Shown in pieces: positions 11,080-23,926 of a stretch of DNA of 64,000 nt. How positions within the stretch are numbered: the stretch's first letter is position 1; each line of letters opens with the position of its first letter. Position numbers and translations under genes: made by a program. Origin of the DNA: Liolophura sinensis (Eukaryota; Mollusca; Polyplacophora; Chitonida; Chitonidae); contig NC_088304.1 in the NCBI RefSeq assembly GCF_032854445.1, forward strand, positions 15,723,850 to 15,787,849, written 5' to 3'. Below the pieces are notes generated by a model. That model saw only the letters and a program-made list of their open reading frames with translations, made no database searches and was not told the origin of the DNA.

Positions 11080-14000
11080 GTGATTAAGAGAGACGTAAAA
11101 TGTAGGGACATCAAAGATATTCCTTTGACTTCCTATAAGTAAAATACGTTGTGCAGAATATGTATATTACAATCTCTAATAATGAATGGGAAAAAAATGA
11201 TAATGGCATGTATTCTGTGTACAGATGTGTATTTTAATTTTCAATGTGACACCGTTATCCGGAGGGACATATGGCAGGATGTTTTAACAGTAAACACCTT
11301 AACTGGCTGCTAAAGATCAAAAGCCTCGTTCACTGATACACATATTGTTTCAATAGGTTGATCAGCGTGGTTGATATTCTTGTAATTGTGTTTGTGTCAG
11401 AATGACAATACTTAAAAACTCAGGTTAGACTAACCCTGCCGAGAAGGCGATGCCACACACAGCCCTGCTTCTTTCGAGCGACATATTTCATCATACGTGT
11501 ATTTATTTAATGGTGGACTTGATGGACTAATGAGTGCTTGCTTCCGAAGACGTCCATGTTGCACACAAAAAAGTTAATTGACTATAACAAAGCCTCAGTG
11601 GGAGATTTTGGCTATTCGCCGCATTGGTCCATGAGTTCTTTTTATAAACTGATCAGATAGTATTGAAAGATTGGAAAAAGTGCGGCTCGTCCTTAAAAAA
11701 AAAACAAACATCATTAGCCAATAACTTCTTACTTAAGAGGAGGAATAATCTTGTACTATCAGATATAAATGATGAATTATCCGATACAAAATATGTAAAA
11801 AGTAACTGATTCTCTCTCCACCATCCAGAAGAGTTATACCCGGGTTCTTTCCTAATCTGAAAAGATTGATACAAGAAAAGATAGGAACACTGAAAACACA
11901 AGTTAATGAAGTTGTAAAGGTTGGTCACTACCCAGTGTTAAAAAGTGGAAAGGGGGGAGGTTTTGGGCTTCGAACCAGCTAGTTTCAGTTCCAGGTGTTA
12001 GTAAGGTTTCCCGTTATATTAGTTATTAAACTTTTAGCCTTAGCTTGAAAATAGCATAAGACTCCCAAACTACTATCTAAACACATGCAGTTGTTAATCT
12101 AACAAATCCGTTGCATGAATGGAGTGAATTTCATGTCTGAATACAGGTATTACATATATGACTCCAACATAAATGACGAGTAAATGTGCAACGTGTATTA
12201 CATACGAGATGTAGACGCGCATTGCCAAGTTTCGACTAACTGGAATTACCCCACTACAATAGTGTCGCTCCCTGTACCAATTCAGATTAATTGCACAAAC
12301 AGGAAACGGACATTTGTCAACACATTAAAAGATGTTAAAGGGATTATTGACAAAGAGAGTTTTGAGAAAGTTGTCAAATGTGCGGTAAGATTCACGTAAA
12401 CAAATAACATTGTGAACAAGACAATCGCAATTAGGTCATGAAGCATTCAAGTACCTTATATTGTGCATGTCGCAAGGCGCTGGAAGTTCTTGACACGTAA
12501 GGAAACAAGGCGGAGATGTGATTGGTCGGGGATTGATATGGCGTGACTCTTGCAATGTTTCAACATCGACATATTTTTTGTAAACCTAGAATGACCCCAT
12601 GCGTTACCCCATGCAGCTCCTCCCTCCCCCACCTTACCCAGCATGTCTTTTCATAGCACAGATGTTTGAAATGCTATCACACAATTAAACCGTACAAAGG
12701 GTAGACAGAACGTCCCAAATAAAAATCTGTTTGGCAGAGATTCTTTTGTCAAGATAGTTTTGTTGACCAGCTGTATCAACTGGCCTGAAGAATACTGTTT
12801 TAGGAAGGTTTTCATCTGCCTATAATATGTTAAAAGAATTAGGCCTACAGCATAAAGAGCATAAGGCTGATGTACATTTCAAATGAAATGATTGTATAAA
12901 ACATCTGGTACAATAACATTTGTGGGAGAAAGGCAAAGAAAGGCAAAGAAAAGATTCTGAAATTTAATAAAATTCAGTTAATTCCATACATGTTAGTAGT
13001 GTTTCTTCTTTTTATTACTTGATGCCCCACCGAAAGACACTTTTTATTACTTTTTCTTCCAGCAAAACTAGTTTCTTACTCGCTGAAGGCTCCCCCAAAA
13101 CAGCCCTACACTCTCTTCCCGTTATATTTTTAGCAGATGATATGTCACAGGATTCCCATAACTGTTTGCTATTGAGACGAATTGTTTGGTCGTTCAGCAC
13201 TATCCCTCGCAGACATTGTTTATTTCACTGTCTAGATAGAGTGTCATGCTGCAGACACCAAAGCTGATACTCGAACGTCTCAAGTAAGCTGAAACCATTT
13301 TCTCTCTCTCGTCTTGACATGTTGAAGGTTTGGGTACTGGTCGTGTCATCTCCTCCAGACAGTGCGATGAACATTGTCTGTTTCCTCGGATATGAAAAAT
13401 AATATCAGAAAGAATTTCAGTGAACAATCGCAGTAATATATACTGCCGTGTCTCCGGATTATGTAATAACTTAAACGTTCATAGGCTTCTACTTTTCTTT
13501 ATTTGATTTATTTGACATTCTAAACTCGAACAATTACTGGAAAACAATAAAATGTTGAGCCCATGTAGTCCGTTTACGAATGTGTATTTTAACTTTTAAT
13601 ACAACACTGTTATCCGGTGGGGCATTGTGGCACGATGTTTTGATAATAAACACTTTAATTGGCTAAGCTAAATATTAAAATCATTGTTGAAAGATACACA
13701 TATTATTTTAGTGGGTTGATCAGCTAGGTTGATATTCTTGGAACTGTTGTTGTTTTAGAACGACAATTCTTAAATAGACAAACCTCATAGAGAAGGCAAT
13801 ATTCACACACTGCTCTGTGTGCTGGGAGTGCCAGCTTTTATCACACATTATGTACGTGTATTTATCTGGAGGCGAATCTAAGGGACTATGAATGTGTTTT
13901 TCTGATTTTGAAAACCCGAAATTTTCTTGAAGAAATTATTTGATAAACGATGTCTTCGTGGGGCATATATAGCCTCTTCAGTCCAGCGGTCCTATTGTCC

Positions 14001-14779
14001 ATTTATAATTTAACCAATGTCATTGTAATTTTGGAAGAGGAGCTCCTTATACAGTATAAACAAACAACCTCTCTCCATAATTGCAGTCTTGAGTGGAGAA
14101 TTGGGAAGCATTATAATCCTTTTCTCTGAAAGAGAATTATCTTACGACAAATATGTTGGATAGATAATACGTAATTAAACCACATCAGAAGACTGTCCAA
14201 CCCAGCAAGGTTTCCATACTAAGTGGGCCATTGTATACTTTATTCAGTATACGGGTTGCCCCTCATTGATTTGGATATGTTAATCAGGTTCAGACAAGAA
14301 TTTGACAAGTTTTAAGCTATTTAAACAATGACACTACCCACAGAGACTTTGCCGCAAAGAACACCTTGTTAATCAACCTTTCCTTACCATCTTGAAAGCT
14401 TTCCAGAAGAGAAAGCCACCCCTTCTCCCCTCCTGTATCCAGCACAGGGTATTATAGAACACAGGGTGGCTAAATACGTGCTAACAGGATTGTTTTGGGT
14501 GAGGGGGTTGTCTTTCTCTGTTTGTCATGTGGAGAGAAGGATATGTTTGGTGCGAAGAAGAGGCAGATTTTAGTACCCTGCTTGACGTAAGACACAACGG
14601 GAGATGCCCTACAGGGGACACACCACGTGACAGTTACACATAGCAATAAATGGCTTGAAATCACCCCATTCTCCAGTTCCACCGAAACACCTCTTACTCA
14701 CAAGCACGGGGTTTCTCTTGACCTGGCCCTAGGGATTTTAAAGTTTTGTAACCTTTCCACTTTTTCCTTCCCCGACAAA

Positions 14780-17700
14780 ATGCCTGAGCAATTTCTCACT
14801 CCATTCGTCACTCCAGACCAGAAGAGGAGCTTCCCAAAAGCCGTGACTGAGGCCTTTTTTCGGAGCTCAAAACTTAGAGCTAAAGTCAAGCAACTAAGAC
14901 GGGCTTTGTCTGTCAAAAAGAAATCAGTTGACCTTTCCTGTTATTCACCTATTATTTCTAAGGTACGTAAGACTTTTTAGTTTCGAGTGAAAATTAAAGC
15001 TGAAATATGATGAATGAAGTGGTTTCATACTGACTGAAATGAAATCATAGAAAATACTTTTGGTTACCTGACAAATGCTCTCAAAACTCACAGACGATTG
15101 TGAAAATTTCTGACCGTAGAACTTGGGAGTAATTATCACCGTAGAACTGGATCTTTGAAGCCTCTTCTTCATTTTGTAATGTTAACCTACTTATACAGCC
15201 TCATTCACTCCGATTTCTGCTCCATTGCAGAGCCCATTGCTGCAAGATCATTACGCTTGAAAACGCTGTTAGTATGTATAACGAAACGTCGCATGTATAG
15301 TATAAATAAAGCTAGATATACAGTGTAATATTGATTTCTGTTTCTCAACATGTCATTGTTAAATGTCAATAAAATCAATCAGGATAAAGACGTCTGCAAG
15401 TACACGTATGCCTTAAGGTGAAAGTGTTATACCTGCCTAACTGGTATTTCATTCATTATCAATTACTTTTTCTAATCAAGTATTTATCCCAGGTTTCGCT
15501 ATGTTAGTCATATTTTATGTTTTTTTTTACTTTTAGAGCGGAGATTGCCATGGTAGTTATTATCTGCAAGCATCCACACTTGCCTTAACACAATCAACTT
15601 CCGGTCAGAGAGAGTCATCAGCGGAAACTGTAAACCGTCTTGAAAGTGCGATGAAATCGCTGTCAACCACTGATCTGACTGTAACCTTTGACAAAGTGGC
15701 AGTCGACGCGGACATTTACACGCAGAAGTATAACAAGTTGCAGGGGATAAACTTGAGAAAGCAATGCCATTCCTTTCAGCATGACAGTACCGCCACATGT
15801 GTTGTTGAGCTCTTCCCAGACGAAAACATCTGTGAAGACATAAGTTCCAAACAGGTGATACAACCAGCTGGTGACTTACCATATTCTAAATCCTAACGTT
15901 TTTTGTTGCACTAATATCACAAAAATATTCCTCAACCATACATAGCACCAAAAACAAAAGAGGTTGAGGCAATCGACAATGTTACCTTGTAACATAGGTT
16001 AAAACTGGGTGAGATGATTTATAAAGTTAGGATTAGAAGGTCTGCTGAACTGCGCCGTATAAGGGAAATATTCTTGATTTCGACGAAAAACATCAATCAA
16101 AGAAATAAGTGATTATCGATAATATGTTTGCTTGGTAACCTCTACCGTTTTTATTACAGACATCGAATGTTAAGGAAATCCTTGCCGAACCCGCTCTATC
16201 GAAGCCTGCTGTCCGTCCATCTGCTACACTGAAAAGGGATCTCTATTCAGATGTCACAAAGTTTAAGCATCTAGACAGCCACGCAATACAGGTGTGTATT
16301 TAAATCGTCACATTCCAGTTAAAATCCCCATGTACATAAGCTGTACCTGGTTTTCAAATGCTGCTCTTCGACAGCAAATAATGCATTTTTTCAGGCCAAA
16401 ATTGTTTCAAATTTTTGAACAAGTTTTCAGGCCTCAGTGTATTGCTCGATAGAGAAACTGTCTCGACCCTATATACGTACCTAAAGGTTACGATGACTTT
16501 AGGGTGATGGGATTTGTCTATGTAACCAATCACTTTTAAGTAATTTTTTAAAAATAACATATCTGCAGGTGGCCAGGCATCACTACACTGACAGCAGCAA
16601 GCTGGTGAGAGACTTGACGGAAAATTGCAAAACTGAACTAGACAAAGCAAGGTATGTTTTGAAATCGTGTAATACATGTTTTTGCTCCATATACCATTGC
16701 ACATATTGTGCTTTAATATTGGCATTGGGCTTACGTGAGGGCATAATGACATCCGGTGAATGAACTTTTCCTATATGTTGTGTCTTTTACAAAAGACTAC
16801 AGATTGGCGAGTAAAACAACAGCAGCAACGATAGTGTGACCGTTGATAGATAGCTTTTCTCAGAAAATTTTCACTGATTGGAAAATGTAGTCTCATTATT
16901 TTGTCTTTCAGAGTTCTCTTCAAATGGATGATTGCCATGGAGCAGAAAAATGCAAGTAAAAAACCACAGGGTGGTCCAAACGTCATCGGACATGGAGGGG
17001 TTCAATGTCAGATACTTTTCAACAATCTCTGCAGGTGAGAAGAGTCACTGAGACTTTTTATTTGTTGAGAAAAACAAAATGCAGGATTTAATACAACTTC
17101 TAAAAACAACAACAAGTAAACGCAGTATTTTACTGATGTCTGATAGTTTTAAAACGTCTGAAATAACAAGTGGGGCATTTCATTACATCAGCTCTTTCCA
17201 TGCATTACCTGAAAAGTTGTGTTTGACAAATGGTTTCTTATTCTTTCAGACAAGCAGGAATGCATTCAGAAATCATCGTGGGATACTCAAAAGGGGCCGG
17301 TCATAAACCCGGCATGCCCCTTGATCACAAGTCACACAGGAATTCCTGGAACGCTGTTGCTGTTGACGGTACGTGGAGGTTCGTCAATTGCACGTGGGCC
17401 GCTCGTCACATGACAGGAAGTGAAAAGAGTTCATCTCGGCTTCTACACAAATATGACGAGTTCTATTTTCTCACTGACCCCGAGGAACACATTTATCAGC
17501 ATTTTCCTGATGACCCAAAGTGGCAGCTTCTCGATAAGACACTGAGTTTTGAGGAATTCACCAACTTGCCGTCTGTGAAGTCACCATATTTCAAGCATGG
17601 CCTGCAGTTTTCTTATGTCACACCCTCCCTACTGAAAACGGAAAATAATTCCGTTGAAATAAACCTAGATGCATTAGAACATTTGAAATTCGAATCACGA

Positions 17701-18582
17701 CTGGAAATGTGCGAGTCACCGCTTGAACAGGTTACAAACCATGTGCTTCAGCGCCGTGTTGGGAGTCAGATTATTTTGACAGTTGTGCCACCACAGCCGG
17801 GATCTTACTACCTGTCCGTGTACGCCGGGGATAGCTGCACATCTGATGTGTTGGAGTGTGTCTTCTGCCTTCGTATTCTGCACGCTCCAGTTTGTGTGTA
17901 TGCGGAGTCACCTAAATCTATTACTTACCCACCCGTGTCAACACTGGGATCAACTTCACTGATGTCCACACTGGGTGTGTCCACAAACTCACACCACGAC
18001 CCTCTAGTCAATATGGTTAACAACACCATTCGAATTGACTTTAACGTCAGGGACGATATAAAGTTCACGCATACGCTTCAGTTCTATGACAGTGATAGCG
18101 ACTCCCTCTTGGACATTGACAGGTACGCCTTTCCTACAATCAGGACACACTCTGAGCTGTCGTACTCCGTGGCTTGTCCCAGAAAAGGCTCTTACATCTT
18201 TAGTCTGTACGGAGCCACCAGAGACTCCAACACGTATGACTGTCTATTCCAATACCTACTCGTGTGCTCTTCAGATAACCTCAGTTATTTGAGCTTCCCC
18301 AAATCTTACAACAGTTGGCGTGACAGCTCATTGTTATCCCCTTTGCACGGAGAACTTGTACAGGACACGGAATACACATTCGGCGTGAGTGTGAAGAAAG
18401 CTTTAAAGGTCTTCGTTGTAATCGGTTTGGAGAAATATCCATTACAGAAGGTGGAGGACAGCGAGTGGTTTGGAAAAGTTTTAACAGGAGATGCTTCGCC
18501 CATTGCCACTGTCATAGCCGAATATATGTCTGAGACTGGAAATCCCTTTTTCACACGACTGTTGGAATATGATATCCTCTAA
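14780..18582 (+). CDS. KY/hillarin-type transglutaminase-like protein, copy 2 (predicted pseudoenzyme)
   Basis: Exons 14780-14962, 15537-15854, 16160-16291, 16569-16651, 16912-17034, 17250-18582; 723 codons, all splice sites and the frame intact. The architecture is that of copy 1: basic N-terminus, linker exons, transglutaminase-like core with the triad replaced (Gly, Asn, Asn), FLTDPE/HFPDDPKWQLL signature, KY C-terminal repeats. It belongs to a sub-group with copy 3, sharing EINLDALEHLKFES and SPLEQVTN where copies 1, 4 and 5 read EIKLD(A/S)LDHLNVES and SPREQVKN. Exon 1's donor context differs slightly (AAG|gtacgtaag). Poly(A) signal at 18827. Confidence 0.85.
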
Positions 18583-18826
18583 AATCAAAGCTCAGCAAAC
18601 ACATTCCTTTGAGACATGCAAAGTTTTTGATTCACAGACAAGGTCTTGTATGAGAACCATAAGGAAATTAATTTGCTCCTCAGTGCTTGATTACGTGTGT
18701 CAGCGGAATTAGAATGGGATGTCATTTACACTGAACCGTAACGTTTTTATTTAAATGCTCAAGTACTTTTGCTGTTACTTACATTATATTTATAACGAAG
18801 CTATGCTTACATTCATAGTGTTGTTT

Positions 18827-18832
18827 AATAAA
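18827..18832 (+). promoter_or_regulatory. Poly(A) signal, gene 2
   Basis: AATAAA about 245 bases after the stop codon, with T-rich sequence after it. Confidence 0.6.
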
Positions 18833-21800
18833 TAATTTTTTGCTCGCAGATACATTTGTTTTTTCTCTTTTGTCTGCAAGGTGGAACACATTGGTTTGTC
18901 AGTTATTAAATGCATTTGATACAAGGATGTTTTACGCTTTACTTGAGAGTATACATACATTTGTCATCCGCGTCTAAATAGTAATTGAATTACAAACTAT
19001 TCCCTCTTGAACCGTACAATTTTCCGTACATATGTACATCTTTATGTATAAGTGCAGGATAGAACTTTGTCAGAACTTGTTGAAAAGGGGTAGAAAGAGA
19101 AAAAAAAGCCGCCCTAGTGATAAATGGTGTTGCTCATGGGTTAGAGACGCATATAGCATGTAGTCAAAAGACAAAAATTGGTGGTGATTAAGAGAGACGT
19201 AAAATGTAGGGACATCAAAGATATTCCTTTGACTTCCTATAAGTAAAATACGTTGTACAGAATGTGTATATTACAATCTCTAACAATGAATGGGAAAAAA
19301 ATGATAATGGCATGTATTCTGTGTACAGATGTGTATTTTAATTTTCAATGTGACACGGTTATCCGGTGGGACATGTGGCAGGATGTTTTAATAGTAAACA
19401 CCTTAACTGGCTGCTAAAGATCAAAAGCCTCGTTCACTGATACACATATTGTTTCAATAGGTTGATCAGCGTGGTTGATATTCTTGTAATTGTGGTTGTG
19501 TCAGAACGACAATACTTAAACACACAGGTTAGACTAACCCTGCCGAGAAGGCGATGCCACACACAGCCCTGCTTCTTTCGAGTGACATATTTTATCATAC
19601 GTGTATTTATTTAATGGTGGATTTGATAGACTAATGAGTGCTTGCTTCTGAAGACGTCCATGTTGCACACAAAAAAGTTAATTGACTATAAATAACAAAG
19701 CCTCAGTGGGAGATTTTGGCTATTCGCCGCATTGGTCCTTGAGTCTATTTTGAAACTCATCAAATAGTATTGATACACTGGGAAAAGTGCGGCTCGTCCT
19801 TAAAAAACAAACAAACATCATTAGCCAATAAATTCTTACTTAAGAGGAGGAATAATCTTGTACTCTCAGATATAAATGATGAATTATCCAATACAAAATA
19901 TGTAAAAAGTAATTGATTACCTCTTCATCATGCAGAAGAGTTATATCCGGGTTCTTTCCTAATCTGAAAAGATTGATACAAGAAAAGATAGGAACACTGA
20001 AAACACAAGTTAATGAAGTTGTAAAGGTTGGTCACTACCCAGTGCTAAATAGTGGAAAGATGGGAGGATTTGGGCTTCGGACCAGCCAGTCCCAACACAC
20101 CACAAGGTGTTAGTAAGGTTTCTCATTATTTTAGTTATAAAAGTTTTTGCCTTAGCTTGAAAATAGCATAAGACTCCCAAACTACTATCTAAAGTCACGC
20201 AGTTGTTAATCTAACAAATCCGTTGCATGAATGGAATGAACTTCATGTCTGAATACAGGTATTACATATATGACTCCAACATAAATGACGAGTAAATGAC
20301 CAACGTGTATTACATACGAGGTGCAGAAGCGTATTGCCAAGTTTCGACTAACTGGAATTACCCCCACTACAATAGTGTCGATCTATGTACCAATTCAGAT
20401 AAATTGCACAAACAGGAAACGGACATTTATCAACACATTAAAAGATGTTAAAGGGATTATTGACAAAAGGAGTATTGAGAAAGTTGTCAAAGGTGTGGTA
20501 ATATTCACGTAAACAGATAACATCGTGAACAAAACAACTCACGAGCAATCGCAATTAGGTCATGAAGCATTCAAGAACCTTATATTGTGCATGTCGCAAG
20601 GCGCTGGAAGTTCTTGACACGTAAGGAAACAAGGCGGAGATGTGATTGGTCGGGGATTGATATGGCGTGACTCTTGCAGTGTTTCATCATAGACATATTT
20701 TTTGTAAACCTAGAATGACCCCATGCGTTACCCCATGCAGCTCCTCCCTCCCCCACCTTACCCAGCATGTCTTTTGATATCACAGATGTTTGAAATGCTA
20801 TCACACAATTAAACCGTACAGACGGTAGACAGAACGTCCCAAATAAAAATCTCTTTGGCAGAGATTCTTTTGTCAAGATAGTTTTGTTGCCCAGCTGTAT
20901 CAACTGGCCTGAAGAATACTGTTTTAGGAAGGTTTTCATCTGCCTATAATATGTTAAAAGAATTAGGCCTACAGCATAAAGAGCATAAGGCTGATGTACA
21001 TTTCAAATGAAATGATTGTATAAAACATCTGGTACAATAACATTTGTGGGAGAAAGGCAAAGAAAGGCAAAGAAAAGATTCTGGAATTTAATAAAATTCA
21101 GTTAATTCCATACATGTTAGTAGTGTTTCTTCTTTTTATTACTTGATGCCCCACCGAAATACACTTTTTATTACTTTTTCTTCCAGCAAAACTAGTTTCT
21201 TACTCGCTGAAGGCTCCCCCAAAACAGCCCTACGCTCTCCTCCCGTTATATTTTTCGCAGATGATATGTCACAGGATTCCCATAACTGTTTGCTATTGAG
21301 ACGAATTGTTTGGTCGTTCAGCCCTATCCCTCGCAGACATTGTTTATTTCACTGTCTGGATAGAGTGTCATGCTGCAGACACCAAAGCTGACACTAGAAC
21401 GTCTCAAGTAAGCTGAAACCATCTTCTCTCTCTCGTCTTGACATGTTGAAGGTTTGGGTACTGGTCATGTGTCATCTCCTCCAGACAGTGCGATGAACAT
21501 TGTCTGTTTCCTCCGATATGGAAAATAATATCAGGAAGAATTTCAGTGAATAATCGGAGTAATATATACTGCCGTGTCTCCGGATTATGTAATAACTTAA
21601 ACGTTCATAGGCTTCTACTTTTCTTTATTTGATTTACTTGACATTCTAAACTCGAACAATTACTGGAAAACAATAAAATGTTGAGCCCATGTAGTCCGTT
21701 TACTAATGTGTATTTTAACTTTTAATACAACACTGTTATCCGGTGGGGCATTGTGGCACGATGTTTTGATAATAAACACTTTAATTGGCTAAGCCAAATA

Positions 21801-22024
21801 TTAAAATCATCGTTGAAAGATACACATATTATTTCAATGGGTTGATCAGCTAGGTTGATATTCTTGGAACTGTTGTTGTTTTAGAACGACAATTCTTAAA
21901 TACACATGTTAGACAAACCTCATGGAAAAGGCAATATTCAAACACTGCTTTGTGTGCTGGGAGTGCCACCTTTTATCACACATTATGTACGTGTATTTAT
22001 CTGGAGGCCAATCTAAGGGACTAT

Positions 22025-23034
22025 TGTTATGTATGACTATTTAACGTTTTCATGTACTGTTAGTCTGCGGACCTTTGTGTTGTATGTTATAAGCATAACA
22101 GGCCCTGTTATATATGTACAGCGCGGACCTGGCCGAAAGCACCTTGTTCAATGCTCTGTTTATTTAACTGGCTGTTCATTGGCTGTTAATTCTGTGTCTA
22201 AGAATAGTTGAATCCACCTGGCACGTATATAAGCCGTGTTTTCTGTGCAGAGTGGAGGTATTTTTGCTGCATCCACTGGGAGCCAGGAGAGTGTGCGACG
22301 CTCTCGTATCGAGTCCATTATGTTTATATGAGCTGGTGATGCCAGTTTCATTTGGGAGGACAGATTTTTATGCCGGCACCGTTTGTGTACCACAGTAGTA
22401 CTGATGTCTGGTTTATGTGAATTTCTGCGGAAGTCACGTTTATTGGTGTTCGGATCTTGATTATGATTATACAGTGTGGACTGTGTAATTTGTTTAACAC
22501 GCTGACCTCACCTGACCGACAAGGTCGTCAAGGACTCTAAACTGAAGTTTTCAGTTTTGCAAAGGACGTTCGTTCTGCCACAAGGTGACATTACTCCACG
22601 TCTCTGAACGGCTCGTTTGTGAGTTTCTGCGGGAAACTGTTCTAAAGTGGATTATACCTCCATGCCTGTATTTACCCTGTGTTGTGCTCTGCGGGTGTGA
22701 CGTCATTCAAAGGCTTGACTGTTCCAGTTCTGTGTAACCTGTGTACTGTGTTCGTGTTCGCTAACCTGGCGAAGTACCTGTCTAGGACAATTTGTGACTT
22801 GTGTGAATTGTGTGTTTATCCCATGGTCTTTACGTTGGATTTCCTGGAATACATTCCTTGGGATGCAAAGGTGAACTGGAAACTTGTAAAGACCGGTAAT
22901 ACTGATGTGTATGTTGTTGTTGTTGTTGAACTGTCTGTAAAACAGTACATCTCATTTTATATATAAAGCATTGTTTACATTGTAATATTGAGTCACTGAG
23001 TCTGTTTTCTGTTGCCGTTTTCAATACCGTAACA
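22025..23034 (+). mobile_element. Solo LTR (LTR-3), plus orientation
   Basis: 1010 bp, TGTTATG...CCGTAACA, inserted in unit 3's spacer. CTAT repeats on both sides (22021-22024, 23035-23038), and the empty site GGGACTATAAATG is seen in the other units. TATATAA box at 22226-22232. It shares sub-family features with LTR-1, such as a run of GTT triplets near the 3' end. It is a fossil solo LTR, independent of the GTGAT-site copies. Confidence 0.85.
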
Positions 23035-23926
23035 CTATAAATGTGTTTTTCTGAGTTTGAAAACCCGAAATTTTCTTGAAGAATTTATTTGATAAACGAT
23101 GTCTTCGTGGGGCATATAGCCTCTTCAGCCCAGCGGTCCTATTGTCCATTTATAATTTAACCCATGTTGTTGTGATTTTGAAAGAGGAGCTCCTTATACA
23201 GTATAAACAAACAACCTCTCTCCATAATTGCAGTCCTAAGTGGAGAATTGGGAAACATTATAATCCTTTTCTCTGAAAGAGAATTATCTTACGACAAATA
23301 TGTTGGATAGATAATACGTAATTAAACCACATCAGAAGACTGTCCAATCCAGCAAGGTTTCCATACTAAGTGGGCCATTGTATACTTTATTCAGTATACG
23401 GGGTGCCCCTCATTGATTTGGATATGCTAATCAGGTTCAGACAAGAATTTGACAAGTTTTAAGCTATTTAAACAATGACACTACCCACAGAGACTTTGCA
23501 GCAAAGAACACCTTGTTAATCAACATTTCCTTACCATCTTGAAAGCTTTCCAGAAGAGAAAGCCACCCCTTCTCCTCTCCTGTATCCAGCACAGGGTATT
23601 ATAGAACACAGGGTTGCTGACGACGTGCTAACAGGATTGTCGGGGGTGAGGGGGTTGTCTTTCTCTGTTTGTCATGTGGAGAGAAGGATATGTTTGGTGC
23701 GAAGAAGAGGCAGATTTTAGTACCATGCTTGACGTAAGACACAACGGGAGATGCCCTACAGGGGACACACCACGTGACAGTTACACATAGCAATAAATGG
23801 CTTGAAATCACCCCATTCTCCAGTTCCATCGAAACACCTCTTACTCACAAGCACGAAGTTTCTCTTGACCTGGCTCCAGGGATTTTAAAGTTTTGTAACC
23901 TTTCCACTTTTTCCTTCCCCGACAAA

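Larger units (their letters stand above)
1011..11130 (+). repeat. Tandem unit 1 (spacer, gene 1, 3' flank; carries two solo LTRs)
   Basis: First of six head-to-tail units. Without the LTRs at 8909-9927 and 10085-11079 it is about 8.1 kb. The 5' spacer (about 1011-4660) has no convincing gene. It contains two related blocks, P (about 1095-1300) and Q (about 3436-3660), both with a GTTATCCGG...GATGTTTT(A/G)ATAATAAACA core and a GGTTGATCAGC...GGTTGATATTCTTG segment. A C/T-rich run with GCAGCTCCTCCCTCCC lies near 2485, and a pair of GTATAC hexamers at 4118-4123 and 4132-4137. The unit start is set by loss of similarity between left flank and unit joints near 1000-1020. Confidence 0.8.
11131..19240 (+). 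repeat. Tandem unit 2 (no LTR inside)
   Basis: About 8.1 kb, beginning at the joint near 11130 where the 3' flank runs into the spacer. The 5' spacer (about 11131-14775) matches unit 1 closely, has the same P and Q blocks, and holds no gene that I can support. Its 3' flank has the empty LTR site and runs straight into unit 3. From gene 2's exon 6 through the joint it is nearly identical to the same part of unit 3. Confidence 0.8.

Noticed and set aside
22679-22966. Open frame inside LTR-3, with similar ones in the other LTRs
   Set aside because: It lies wholly in an LTR, has no recognisable domain, and is shared only because the LTRs are copies of one another.
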